Positions 15,165-23,609 of a stretch of DNA of 64,000 bases are shown here, piece by piece (position 1 is the stretch's first letter; every line of letters begins with the position of its first letter). Source of the stretch: Phycisphaerales bacterium (GTDB lineage Bacteria > Planctomycetota > Phycisphaerae > Sedimentisphaerales > UBA12454). The notes beneath the pieces are model-generated. The model was not told the origin of the DNA and did not search any database. It saw only the letters and a list, made by a program, of their open reading frames with translations. Location of the stretch: positions 1 to 64,000 of the forward strand of contig PLMU01000009.1 of NCBI GenBank assembly GCA_003142595.1, read 5' to 3'. The position numbers were made by a program, and so were the translations under genes.

Positions 15165-16346
15165 CTATTGCCAGCATTCTCCGCTGGGGCTGCGGCCGCA
15201 ACTCAGCCAGTCTATTGCGAATTGTGCAAGGTCTTTGAAGTTCAGCTTGCCGTCATTGTTCAAATCAACCGAAGGCGGATTACCCGCCCATGCGTCAGCC
15301 ATACGAACGAAATCAGAGAAATTTACCTGACAGTCGCCATCAATATCAGAGGCAATCGGACTTGTGCAAGTCCATCCATATCGCATTATCGTTCCGTGTC
15401 CAATTTGTACGGCTGTAGAATTGTCAGTGCATAAAACCGGAGCTGTCCAGGTTTTCCAATTATCGTTGGATTCACTCCAATATGACGCTCCTATTGTCCT
15501 TTGAAAATATACTCGCCAACTCGTACCGCCAAGCCAAATCACACAAGGGCCTTCTATGCCCCAACCACCAATCGCCGGAACCGCATTAGCCCTCCAACCT
15601 GCCCAATCGTTCACGTCTGTTGTTTTTGTATAAGTCCCTGCAATAGTTGCACAAGCGGCAACTTCGATGTAATTTCCGTTAACATAAAACATATAATAAT
15701 TAGGGTCATTTGGTCTTTGAACTATGTAAGAATCGTAACCGCCAAAGACAGAAACTGGCGTTGACCAATTATTAAAATCGCCAACAACAGTATGGTGCAT
15801 TTCTTTTATAGTATAATTTGTCATAACAAAAATATGGACAATGCCTGCTGGATCAACATACCATTCGGGAGCCCACGCTGTGGTAATATTTGGGAATTTA
15901 ACATAACATACTTTAGTCCACGTTACTAAATCAGACGACTTAATAATTCCAATTTGGTTTCCATCAAAGCCGCCTAAATTGTTAGTTGTATATGTGATAT
16001 AATAATTGCCGTTAGTATGCCTGAATATCGAAGGGTCTCTAAATTGATATACTGGTTCGTGATAAGAAGAACCGCCATTTAACAGCCTCCACGCCTTACC
16101 ATCATTAGAATCAAACAAATAAAGGTCATTCGAGTCGTACATTCCGACTAAATTTGAGTTGTGACAAGCCATTAAATAATAAGGTGTACCTGCCAAATAA
16201 GCCTTTGTTGCTGACTGTTGGTCAAATATCACATTGCTGTCGTTGACCTCGTTTAATGGATAATAACTGATAAGATTGGAATCAGCAACACCCGCAGAAC
16301 AGAGATTCGTCAAAGACAAGATTAAAAAGCAAATTGCCTTTTTCAC
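15165..16346 (-). CDS. Secreted GH43-like beta-propeller protein with C-terminal dockerin
   Basis: 393 residues. Starts with GTG, which overlaps the TGA of the upstream PEP-CTERM gene (GTGA), so translation is coupled. Residues 1-18 are a signal peptide (MKKAICFLILSLTNLCSA). The middle 290 residues read like a five-bladed beta propeller of the GH43/GH32 type: FRDPSIFRHTNGNYYITYT is the Asp-containing blade motif, and AWAPEWYVDPAGIVHIF carries the WAPE motif with the likely acid residue. The last 65 residues hold two dockerin-type calcium loops (DIDGDCQVNFSDFVRMADAW and DLNNDGKLNFKDLAQFAIDW). It probably acts on plant or algal polysaccharide outside the cell. Cohesins are not seen in this window. 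Confidence 0.82.
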   Translation of the reverse strand: MKKAICFLILSLTNLCSAGVADSNLISYYPLNEVNDSNVIFDQQSATKAYLAGTPYYLMACHNSNLVGMYDSNDLYLFDSNDGKAWRLLNGGSSYHEPVYQFRDPSIFRHTNGNYYITYTTNNLGGFDGNQIGIIKSSDLVTWTKVCYVKFPNITTAWAPEWYVDPAGIVHIFVMTNYTIKEMHHTVVGDFNNWSTPVSVFGGYDSYIVQRPNDPNYYMFYVNGNYIEVAACATIAGTYTKTTDVNDWAGWRANAVPAIGGWGIEGPCVIWLGGTSWRVYFQRTIGASYWSESNDNWKTWTAPVLCTDNSTAVQIGHGTIMRYGWTCTSPIASDIDGDCQVNFSDFVRMADAWAGNPPSVDLNNDGKLNFKDLAQFAIDWLSCGRSPSGECWQ

Positions 16347-17452
16347 TTTCTTTTTCTTAAAAGCAAACCGCCCAGACCGAGCAGTAAAAGCGTCGCGGGT
16401 TCGGGGATTGGCTCCCAGAGAATTGCATGGTCATTAGCTGTACCTGTTGCATAATCTGCTGCATAGCCAACGATATTCCCATAACTATCGATATAATTAG
16501 CAGAAGAATTAGTTAATCCGGCTGGCAGGAATTGATTCAGGTCGATGAAGTTATCCGCACTACCATTCCAGAGTAAAGCGTGGCTCTCTCCTCCTGTGGC
16601 CGAACCATAACCAAAGCCGACTTGTTGTGTACCATTGGTTCCATTAGCACAAGAAATATCGAATCCGCTGGGATTCAAATCGACATAGCCTGCTGCACTA
16701 CCGTTCCAAAGCAAGGCGTGGTAGCCTGTGCCCGAACCATGACCATAACCAACCTGCTGCGTGCCGCTGATTCCGTAAGCATAAGAATTAGTGAATCCGC
16801 TGGGATTCAAATCGACATAGCTTGCGGCACTTCCGCTCCAAAGTAGAGCATGATTTTTGTTGCTTGTGGTCGGACCCGAACCATTGCCAGCCTGTTGCGT
16901 ACCACTGGTTGCATTAGCACCAGAGGAAGTAAATCCGCTGGGATTCAAATCGACATAACTTGCTGCACTGCCGCTCCAAAGCAAGGCGTGGTCTTGGCCT
17001 CCTGTGGCCGAACCATAGCCAACCTGCTGTGTGCCGCTGATTGCATTAGCACGAGAGGAAGCAAATCCGCTGGGATTCAAATCGATACAGCTTGCGGCAC
17101 TGCCGTTCCAAAGCAAGGCATGGGCGAAGGCAATAGTCGAACTCCATCCAAAGCCAACCTGCTGTGTACCATTGGTTCCGGCAGCATGAGAATTACTGAG
17201 TCCGCTGGGATTCAAATCAACATAACTTGCGGCACTGCCGTTCCAAAGCAAGGCGTGGGCTGGGTTACCTGTGGCCGGACTATAACCGTATCCGACTTGC
17301 TGCGTGCCGTTGGTTCCGGTAGCATAAGAATTAGTGAATCCGCTGAGGGTCAAGTCAATTGCTATATAGCTTGTGCCCCAGACTTGGCTTACTGCTATGG
17401 CCGCCAAAACCGTTAAGACTATTACGATTCTAAATTGTGAATTAGTTTTCAT
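16343..17452 (-). CDS. HAF-repeat PEP-CTERM surface protein
   Basis: About 369 residues from the ATG at 17452 (MKTNSQFRIVIV), with AAGGAG before it. After the signal peptide (cleavage near VWG-TSY) come seven HAF-family extracellular repeats of about 45 residues. Each contains TQQVGYG or a variant, a HALLWNGSAAS segment and YVDLNPSGF. The protein ends with IPEPATLLLLGLGGLLLRKRK, a PEP-CTERM tail. HAF repeats form beta-propeller-like surface domains of unknown ligand. Its stop overlaps the GTG of the GH43-like gene, so both may be one secreted unit. The repeats are also near-identical in DNA. Confidence 0.87.
   Translation of the reverse strand: MKTNSQFRIVIVLTVLAAIAVSQVWGTSYIAIDLTLSGFTNSYATGTNGTQQVGYGYSPATGNPAHALLWNGSAASYVDLNPSGLSNSHAAGTNGTQQVGFGWSSTIAFAHALLWNGSAASCIDLNPSGFASSRANAISGTQQVGYGSATGGQDHALLWSGSAASYVDLNPSGFTSSGANATSGTQQAGNGSGPTTSNKNHALLWSGSAASYVDLNPSGFTNSYAYGISGTQQVGYGHGSGTGYHALLWNGSAAGYVDLNPSGFDISCANGTNGTQQVGFGYGSATGGESHALLWNGSADNFIDLNQFLPAGLTNSSANYIDSYGNIVGYAADYATGTANDHAILWEPIPEPATLLLLGLGGLLLRKRK
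16660..17360 (-). repeat. Tandem coding repeats of 130-140 bases
   Basis: The 15-base core GCTGGGATTCAAATC recurs at about 16667, 16797, 16937, 17069 and 17203, marking the HAF units. Spacing varies by whole codons, as expected for repeat expansion within a coding frame. Confidence 0.8.
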
Positions 17453-17613
17453 TTTCTTCTCCTTCCAAAAATTTGCGCAGAAATACCGCTGGATTGTGAA
17501 CGAATGGAAAATCCTCCGTAATCGCATTTTCTTCCTGCCTCCGTTAATAACTGCCCCCTATTATAGACGTTTCCTGCCGTAAATCAAGGAAAAAGCGGTT
17601 TTTTGAAAGGTTC

Positions 17614-17642
17614 TTGCATAAGCAATTCTTATCTATTATATT
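17614..17642 (+). promoter_or_regulatory. Promoter of citrate synthase
   Basis: TTGCAT (17614-17619), 17-base spacer, TATATT (17637-17642). A second TATAAT at 17684-17689 lacks a good -35. Confidence 0.6.
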
Positions 17643-17703
17643 ATGCCGTCTCGTCGTATTGTGAGACTGTTAATTGATAATCCTATAATTGACAGGTAAA
17701 AAA

Positions 17704-19101
17704 ATGGCTAAGTCCACAAAGCCCAAAAAAACAGATGAAATTGTAATTGATAAAACGCCTAAAGACCCGTTTCTGACGGAGTTGGCGAGGCTTGCCAAGC
17801 AGAACAATAAAATAGACCCTGAGCTTTTTGAAAAGTTCAGCGTCAAGCGCGGTCTGCGCAACTCCGACGGCACAGGCGTTCTTGTCGGCCTGACGGAAAT
17901 CGGCGACGTCCACGGCTATATCATGAGCGAAAAAGAAAAAGTCGCGGTCGAAGGCAGACTGAGATATCGCGGCATAGAAATAGAAGATATCGTCGGCGGA
18001 TTCCAAAAGGAAAAAAGGCCGGGCTACGAAGAAACAGCTTACCTGCTGATGTTCGGCGAAATGCCGAAGAAAAAAGAGCTGACGAAGTTCTGCCATCTTC
18101 TGGGCAGGAAGAGAATGCTGCCGGAAGGTTTTACGGAAAATATGACGCTCAAGGCTCCCAGCAGCAACGTGATGAATAAGCTGGCGCGGAGCGTTTTGGC
18201 TTATTATTCCTACGACAAAGACCCGGAAGGACGGTCGCTGAAAAATATAGTTCGCCAGTGCATCGGACTGATTGCGAAATTTCCGGTGTTCGCGGCTTAC
18301 GGCTATCAGGCGAAGGTTCACTACTACGACGGCGAAAGCCTTTATATCCATACGCCTGACGAGAAACTTTCTACTGCTGAAAATTTTCTGATGCTCACAA
18401 GGCCGGATAAAAAATATACCAAAACCGAGGCGGAACTTCTCGATTTGTGTCTTGTTCTGCACGCTGAGCACGGCGGAGGCAACAACTCAACCTTTGTCGC
18501 ACACGTAGTTACCTCGTCAGATACCGATGTTTATTCGTCTATCGCAGGCGCTATAGGCTCGCTGAAGGGTTATAAGCACGGCGGAGCGAATATACAGGTT
18601 GTTCAGATGATGGAAGACATCAAAAAGAACGTCAAAAAATATGATAACGAGGGTGAAGTAGCTGATTATCTGGCGAAGATTATTAAAAAAGAGGCGTTCG
18701 ACGGAACAGGCCTGATTTACGGTATGGGTCACGCGGTCTATACGATATCCGACCCGAGAGCGGCACTGCTCAGAGGACAGGCGGCAAGACTGGCGAAAGA
18801 AAAAGACCTCGAATGGGAATATGACCTTTACGCGCTGGTTGAAAGACTTGCGCCTGAAGTTTTCAAAAAGGTGAAACAATCCGACAAATCGTTTTGTTCA
18901 AATGTGGATTTATATTCCGGATTTGTTTACAGGATGCTCGGAATACCTGCCGACCTTTACACGCCGCTGTTTGCGATATCGCGAGTGGCCGGCTGGTGCG
19001 CTCATATCATCGAAGAAAACGTCAGCGGCGGACGCATCATCAGACCTGCATATAAAAATGTCGCTGAAGTTCGGGAATATATTCCGCTAAACAAAAGGTA
19101 A
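17704..19101 (+). CDS. gltA: Citrate synthase
   Basis: 465 residues from the ATG at 17704; a TTG 15 bases upstream is possible but AGGT lies at the right place for the ATG. Citrate synthase joins oxaloacetate and acetyl-CoA at the entry to the TCA cycle. The catalytic triad is visible: H292 in KHGGAN, H343 in GMGHAVYTISDPR and D402 in VDLYSG. The N-terminal 80 residues, before EGRLRYRGIEIEDI, are longer than in the short Gram-positive type. It ends 9 bases from a convergent gene, with no terminator between them. Confidence 0.95.
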   Translation: MAKSTKPKKTDEIVIDKTPKDPFLTELARLAKQNNKIDPELFEKFSVKRGLRNSDGTGVLVGLTEIGDVHGYIMSEKEKVAVEGRLRYRGIEIEDIVGGFQKEKRPGYEETAYLLMFGEMPKKKELTKFCHLLGRKRMLPEGFTENMTLKAPSSNVMNKLARSVLAYYSYDKDPEGRSLKNIVRQCIGLIAKFPVFAAYGYQAKVHYYDGESLYIHTPDEKLSTAENFLMLTRPDKKYTKTEAELLDLCLVLHAEHGGGNNSTFVAHVVTSSDTDVYSSIAGAIGSLKGYKHGGANIQVVQMMEDIKKNVKKYDNEGEVADYLAKIIKKEAFDGTGLIYGMGHAVYTISDPRAALLRGQAARLAKEKDLEWEYDLYALVERLAPEVFKKVKQSDKSFCSNVDLYSGFVYRMLGIPADLYTPLFAISRVAGWCAHIIEENVSGGRIIRPAYKNVAEVREYIPLNKR

Positions 19102-19110
19102 ATTGAAACC

Positions 19111-20799
19111 TTATTGGGCATTACTATCAGAGGGTTTCTTTGGATATAAAGCGATTACAAAACCGTCGTCAAATTTTTCTATTACTTTCATATTACAAAA
19201 TTCCTGAAGCTGTGGAATGTTATAAATATATTTACGAATGTTATTAAAAAACCATATCAGGTAAACATCTTCTTTGGACTCAAGAACAGAATTGAATTCG
19301 GCCAGTTGTGTACTATCGCCGCGAAAGGGGCTTTGGTCCAAATTCTTGAAATAATTAAGTTTAGTCGGAACCATGTAAGCGTTGATATCCGTCAGAAGAG
19401 AAATAATACGCGGCTCATCAGAGTATATTCGGCCTTTAGGCCGGTTTGCTTTGAGCCAGGCGATTGTTTTGGAATTTTTCCAGGAAGTATTTGCGAAGCC
19501 AAACCCCTCGTTGAATGATTGCTTGCATATTGTTACGGTATAATCGAAACCGGGTTCAAACCATAAACCTGTGCCGATTCCGGCCAGAAAGCCATATATA
19601 AGAATTCTTTGGCCGGGATGGTTTCCTGTCTGAGAAAATTTAAAGTCCGTTTGGGACAATTTTGTAAGAAAAACGCCCAGACAGATTACAATTGCAGGAT
19701 ATACAGGGGATAATAGTCTGTCGCATAGTGAATCCATACCGATTTTTGTTACGATATAAATCATTGCTGCCAGATAAATGAAAATGAATAAAGAAGCTGT
19801 AATCAATAACCAGTCAAATTCTTTCGACTTTATTATTTTATAAGCAATGAAAACAAAAATCGCCAAAATAAATACACATAATATAATAAAAGACAGCCAT
19901 CCGAATACAGAATTTTGGGGCTGTAAAGGAGTGAACCATGCTCCAATAACGTTACCCATTAATGGGACATTTTCACTAAATTTTATCTTGGCGGCAGGTC
20001 GACCACCGGTTAAAGTTCCAGTTAAAATATGATTCCTTAGAATCCATATTCCAGGGAGAAGTACAGAAACAATACTCCAAAAAATTGTGAAAATAAATTT
20101 TTTGCGAAAATGTTTTATGCCGCAAAAAAGTACAATAGCGCCAAGGGGCAAAAACACGACTCCGATATAACGAGTCAGGCAAATAGCAGATGTAACGACA
20201 GCCAATAACAGCGTTGATTTGAATGTCGGTTTGTTAATTACATCCGTCACAAGGAGCAGGAAAGCTATTATGAAGAATATAAATAAAGGCTCGCTCCACG
20301 CGTAGCTGCAGGCCATAACCAGCGGTTCTGAAAGCAGTGCGGCAAGTGAGCATATTATGGAAATGATCAGTGAGCCGGAATACTTTAACATCAATAATCC
20401 GGATAGAAAAATAATAAAACCGAATGATATGTTGCTAATCAGCCGTACGGCCAGAAAGTCATCGATCCGGCACAATTTGAAACAGGCAATAAATATTGGA
20501 TATAACGGAGGCCACGCTAAAAGAGATGAACCATCCTGTTTCGAGAATGAATGATTTTCCAGCAGGTTGCGTGCCCAGGAAATATAATCGACCGAATCAC
20601 CGGAAAGGCCTACACCGTAATTGCTGGTGCACCAAAATAACAACACAAAACCTATAATCCCTATCAGCAAAGGACCGAGAAATAATAATCGCCGGGGTTT
20701 TTGAAGCAGGCCGGTTTCCTGTATTTTAAAAGTTTTGTCGGGAATCTGTTCTTGTTGTATGTTTTTTTCCATTCGCTCATCTTTTTGAATAGGTATCAT
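19111..20799 (-). CDS. Polytopic membrane protein, glycosyltransferase-like
   Basis: About 562 residues. I prefer the ATG at 20799, whose A is shared with the trxB stop (TGATG) and which has GGAG 7 bases upstream; ATGs at 20805 and 20844 are alternatives. After a charged 40-residue N terminus come about ten membrane spans, with LSGDSVDYISWARNL after the first span, a position where GT-C glycosyltransferases carry an acidic catalytic motif (here G-D). The C-terminal soluble part contains NRPKGRIYSDEPR. This matches the PMT/ArnT-like GT-C architecture; substrate unknown. It is the last gene of the trxB operon. Confidence 0.7.
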   Translation of the reverse strand: MIPIQKDERMEKNIQQEQIPDKTFKIQETGLLQKPRRLLFLGPLLIGIIGFVLLFWCTSNYGVGLSGDSVDYISWARNLLENHSFSKQDGSSLLAWPPLYPIFIACFKLCRIDDFLAVRLISNISFGFIIFLSGLLMLKYSGSLIISIICSLAALLSEPLVMACSYAWSEPLFIFFIIAFLLLVTDVINKPTFKSTLLLAVVTSAICLTRYIGVVFLPLGAIVLFCGIKHFRKKFIFTIFWSIVSVLLPGIWILRNHILTGTLTGGRPAAKIKFSENVPLMGNVIGAWFTPLQPQNSVFGWLSFIILCVFILAIFVFIAYKIIKSKEFDWLLITASLFIFIYLAAMIYIVTKIGMDSLCDRLLSPVYPAIVICLGVFLTKLSQTDFKFSQTGNHPGQRILIYGFLAGIGTGLWFEPGFDYTVTICKQSFNEGFGFANTSWKNSKTIAWLKANRPKGRIYSDEPRIISLLTDINAYMVPTKLNYFKNLDQSPFRGDSTQLAEFNSVLESKEDVYLIWFFNNIRKYIYNIPQLQEFCNMKVIEKFDDGFVIALYPKKPSDSNAQ

Positions 20800-21797
20800 C
20801 ACCATTCTCCGGGCATAAGAGCGTCTGAAATTGGCTGATTCCACCAGGCCGAGTCTCTAAGATACTGTTTTGTCATCATCGCAGCGTTTACGCCGTCGCC
20901 GACGGCTGTTGCAAGCTGCATCGCGGCGCCAATTCGGCAGTCGCCTGCGACAAAAACGCCGGGCACTTTAGTCCGCAAAAAGCCGACATCGCATTTGACA
21001 AAGCCGGCATCGGTTAAATCGAGAAAACCTTTAAGAAATGCTGTATGAGGCACCGTTCCGACAAAGATAAAAACGCCGTCGCAGGGCAGGATTTCCTCGT
21101 TGTTTGTTTTTGTATTTTTTACTTTGACCCTTTCAACCTTTTTATCACCTTCAATTGCGGTAACGATAGTATCGAGTTTCAGTTTAATATTGCTATTGGG
21201 ACTGTTTACCTTCTGCATAAACTCTTCAGCGAGGACTTTTGTCGCTCTAAATTCCTGCCGCCTGTGAACAAGGGTCAAATCTGCAGCGAATTTTGCCACG
21301 TGGAGTGATTCTTCAACAGCGGTATTTCCGCCTCCGACAGTAACGACTTTTTTGCCTTTAAAGAAAGGCGCATCGCAGATTCCGCAATAGCTGACTCCCG
21401 CGCCGGCATTTCTAAACTCAGTTTCGCCGGGGACGCCGAGTTTGCGATAGTCGCTTCCGCAGGCAATAATGACAGAGCGGGCGATAAAGATTTTTTTGTC
21501 GCAGGTTATCCGGATTTTGCCGTCGCCGAGCCTTTGCATATTTTTTACTTCAGAGCCCATTTCAAATTCCGCGCCGAAACTTTTAGCCTGATTGGACATT
21601 TTTTCAACCAGGTCAGCGCCTGAAACGACTTGAAAACCCGGGTAGTTTTCAATGCGGTCAGTGTTCATTATTTGTCCGCCGGGGTAAAATTTATCAATAA
21701 CCAGGGTTTTGAGCCTGTCTCTTGAGTTGTAAAGCGCCGCCGCCAGTCCTGCCGGACCTGCTCCGATGATTATGCTGTCGTAAATGGTGTCAGCCAT
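20799..21797 (-). CDS. trxB: Thioredoxin reductase
   Basis: 332 residues from the ATG at 21797 (MADTIYDSIIIGAGPAG), with AAAGGAA upstream; the ATG at 21812 overlaps the preceding stop but adds atypical residues. The enzyme passes electrons from NADPH to thioredoxin. FAD-binding GAGPAG, redox pair in YCGICDAPF (C-x2-C), NADPH-binding VGGGNTAVEES and the C-terminal FAD motif FVAGDCRIG are present. CGIC replaces the common CATC, within family range. It is in an operon with thioredoxin-type arsC, which needs this pathway for reduction. Confidence 0.94.
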   Translation of the reverse strand: MADTIYDSIIIGAGPAGLAAALYNSRDRLKTLVIDKFYPGGQIMNTDRIENYPGFQVVSGADLVEKMSNQAKSFGAEFEMGSEVKNMQRLGDGKIRITCDKKIFIARSVIIACGSDYRKLGVPGETEFRNAGAGVSYCGICDAPFFKGKKVVTVGGGNTAVEESLHVAKFAADLTLVHRRQEFRATKVLAEEFMQKVNSPNSNIKLKLDTIVTAIEGDKKVERVKVKNTKTNNEEILPCDGVFIFVGTVPHTAFLKGFLDLTDAGFVKCDVGFLRTKVPGVFVAGDCRIGAAMQLATAVGDGVNAAMMTKQYLRDSAWWNQPISDALMPGEW

Positions 21798-21808
21798 TGG
21801 ATTTCCTT

Positions 21809-23146
21809 TCATTCCGCCTTGCCGCTTTGCTTCTTTACATCCTTTTTAAGCCGATATTGTTCCATCTGCTGAATTTTGTCAAGCCACTGAGGAAAATCAG
21901 CGATGATATCCGCTCTTGAAGTCCTTTCAATTCTGTAAGACAGGCCGCTCTGGACGTCGGCAGAGAGCAGTTTGCTTTCGCCGAAGTACATTTTTTGAGT
22001 GGTAGGGGTTGTCGTAAAAAGCTCTACATTTGCGGCGGATTCGGCGGGCAGGACGGAAGTTTCTGGCGAATTAATCCTGGAAAGAATGACCGGAGCTATT
22101 TTGCCTTCAGAAATAACCACATCGAACATAACCGAATCAAAATTACTTTTGAGAAACGCTTCAACGGCCAAATCAAAGAATGGTTCCGGCAGCATAGAGC
22201 CGGTAAAGCCTAATTTTTCAGCAATGTTCTGCTTCTGGATGGTCAGCATCTGGTCGTTGAGCTGGATATGTATGGGGACTTCGCGATTTGTCCGCAGGTC
22301 GCCCTGTTTTACTATCCAGTCGAATTTACTCAGCGAAATGTTCGAGTAAAAAATCGACTGCTCGGTAAAGACATTAAATCCGGAACTAAGAAACAATAAA
22401 CCGGCAGCGGAAATTACTGAATTTTCATTCGCGTCCGTGAAATGTCCGATTGAGTCTGTGGTAAAGCCGATGGATGTGCCGCGGGTGTCTTTCAGGCGGT
22501 AGTAATTTTGAGATGTGCCTTGCGGCAGAAGGGTGCCAAGCGAGGTTTTGAAGGTTTTTAAAAACTCGGCGCCTTTTACAACAGGATTGTCCGGATTGTA
22601 TTTAACCGAAGCGAGCAGATTCCTGAAGATTTTTTCAGCCAAATCGACGCCTCTGCCGCTCTGGCCTACTCCAAGCATAAGGATTCTTCCGTCCGGCAGG
22701 ACGGTAGTGCCGTAGAAAGCAGTGATTTTTTCCGAAACTATTTTTGCGTAATCAAAATTATAATCGCCGAATTTTTCTGACGCGGAAGATTCGATGCGAC
22801 CCTTAATAGATTCTGCCTCGGCCTGAAGCCTTTCTGGAACCGTTTTTGTCGCAGGAAGCAGAGAATAATGCCACTGCATCGTAATAACCGAATCGCCGCT
22901 TATCTGCATCAGGCAGGAGAATGTGAATTCATTGTTTTCATATTTGAAGCCGTTTGAAAGACGTTTCCAACTGTCGCCGAATGGAACTGAAACCTCAAGG
23001 CCCGTGCCTTTGAGCGCAAGCGGCTGGGAAAGCTCAAGCTTTGACCCATAAGAGATGATAAACTTTGCCAAAACAAAGCCGAGCAGCAGCAAAACTAAAA
23101 ATGCAACTTTGTCGAGCCCTAACCGTCTGAGTTTTTCTTGGTCCAT
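21809..23146 (-). CDS. Membrane-anchored hypothetical protein in the arsC-trxB operon
   Basis: 445 residues from the ATG at 23146 (MDQEKLRRLGLDKVAF); the reading frame is open further upstream but that part overlaps arsC. One N-terminal membrane span (about residues 14-33, FLVLLLLGFVLAKFIIS) is followed by a large extracytoplasmic region. That region looks like two related halves, one around WKRLSNGFKYENNEF and one around GTLLPQGTSQNYYRLKDTRG, without catalytic motifs. No family recognised. Two bases separate it from the arsC stop and its own stop overlaps a possible trxB start, so it is firmly inside the operon. Confidence 0.7.
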   Translation of the reverse strand: MDQEKLRRLGLDKVAFLVLLLLGFVLAKFIISYGSKLELSQPLALKGTGLEVSVPFGDSWKRLSNGFKYENNEFTFSCLMQISGDSVITMQWHYSLLPATKTVPERLQAEAESIKGRIESSASEKFGDYNFDYAKIVSEKITAFYGTTVLPDGRILMLGVGQSGRGVDLAEKIFRNLLASVKYNPDNPVVKGAEFLKTFKTSLGTLLPQGTSQNYYRLKDTRGTSIGFTTDSIGHFTDANENSVISAAGLLFLSSGFNVFTEQSIFYSNISLSKFDWIVKQGDLRTNREVPIHIQLNDQMLTIQKQNIAEKLGFTGSMLPEPFFDLAVEAFLKSNFDSVMFDVVISEGKIAPVILSRINSPETSVLPAESAANVELFTTTPTTQKMYFGESKLLSADVQSGLSYRIERTSRADIIADFPQWLDKIQQMEQYRLKKDVKKQSGKAE

Positions 23147-23147
23147 A

Positions 23148-23600
23148 TTATTTCTCACTATGATTTTTGTTTTTTTCAAGACTTTCCGGCAGGCCAAGAA
23201 CAAAATCCCTGATTTCATCCCGCACTTTGCGAAAAGCGTTCATTACGGTTTCATCAGAACCTGTTAAAAAAGACGGGTCTGAAAAAGGTTTGTGTATCAT
23301 CTTTGTTTTGCCGGGATACACAGGGCAAATTTCCTTTGCATTATCGCAAAGAGTAATCACATAGTCAAAGTCGATATTCAGCAGGTCATCGACGTGCTTG
23401 GGGTACTGACCGGAGACATCAACGCCGGCCTCGATCATTACCTGTATGGCTCTTAAGTTTACCGCGACAGGATAGACGCCGGCGGAAAAAGGCTCAATAC
23501 AATCGCTTTTCAGTTTCCTTGCCCAGCCCTCGGCCATCTGGCTGCGGCAGGAATTGCCGGTGCATAAAAACAATATCTTTAATTTGTCTTTTTCAGTCAT
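23148..23600 (-). CDS. arsC: Arsenate reductase, thioredoxin-coupled type
   Basis: 150 residues with the low-molecular-weight phosphatase fold. The P-loop CTGNSCRS has the nucleophile C13 and R19; C85 and C92 (CDNAKEIC) are the relay cysteines that make this an arsenate reductase rather than a tyrosine phosphatase. It reduces arsenate to arsenite and is recycled by thioredoxin, whose reductase is two genes downstream. No arsenite exporter or ArsR regulator is in the window. It starts 10 bases after the FAD enzyme stop and belongs to the same minus-strand operon. Confidence 0.93.
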   Translation of the reverse strand: MTEKDKLKILFLCTGNSCRSQMAEGWARKLKSDCIEPFSAGVYPVAVNLRAIQVMIEAGVDVSGQYPKHVDDLLNIDFDYVITLCDNAKEICPVYPGKTKMIHKPFSDPSFLTGSDETVMNAFRKVRDEIRDFVLGLPESLEKNKNHSEK

Positions 23601-23609
23601 AATCGTCAG

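Noticed and set aside
13225..17360. CRISPR array suggested by regular repeats
   Set aside because: The repeats are long, in frame and encode TPR or HAF units; there are no short repeats with unique spacers and no cas genes.
16580..17416. Repeat-rich plus-strand ORFs opposite the HAF gene
   Set aside because: They only mirror the HAF tandem repeats on the coding strand, which has signal peptide and PEP-CTERM tail.
17683..18471. 262-codon minus-strand ORF opposite citrate synthase
   Set aside because: Shadow of a clearly functional enzyme gene with its catalytic residues intact.
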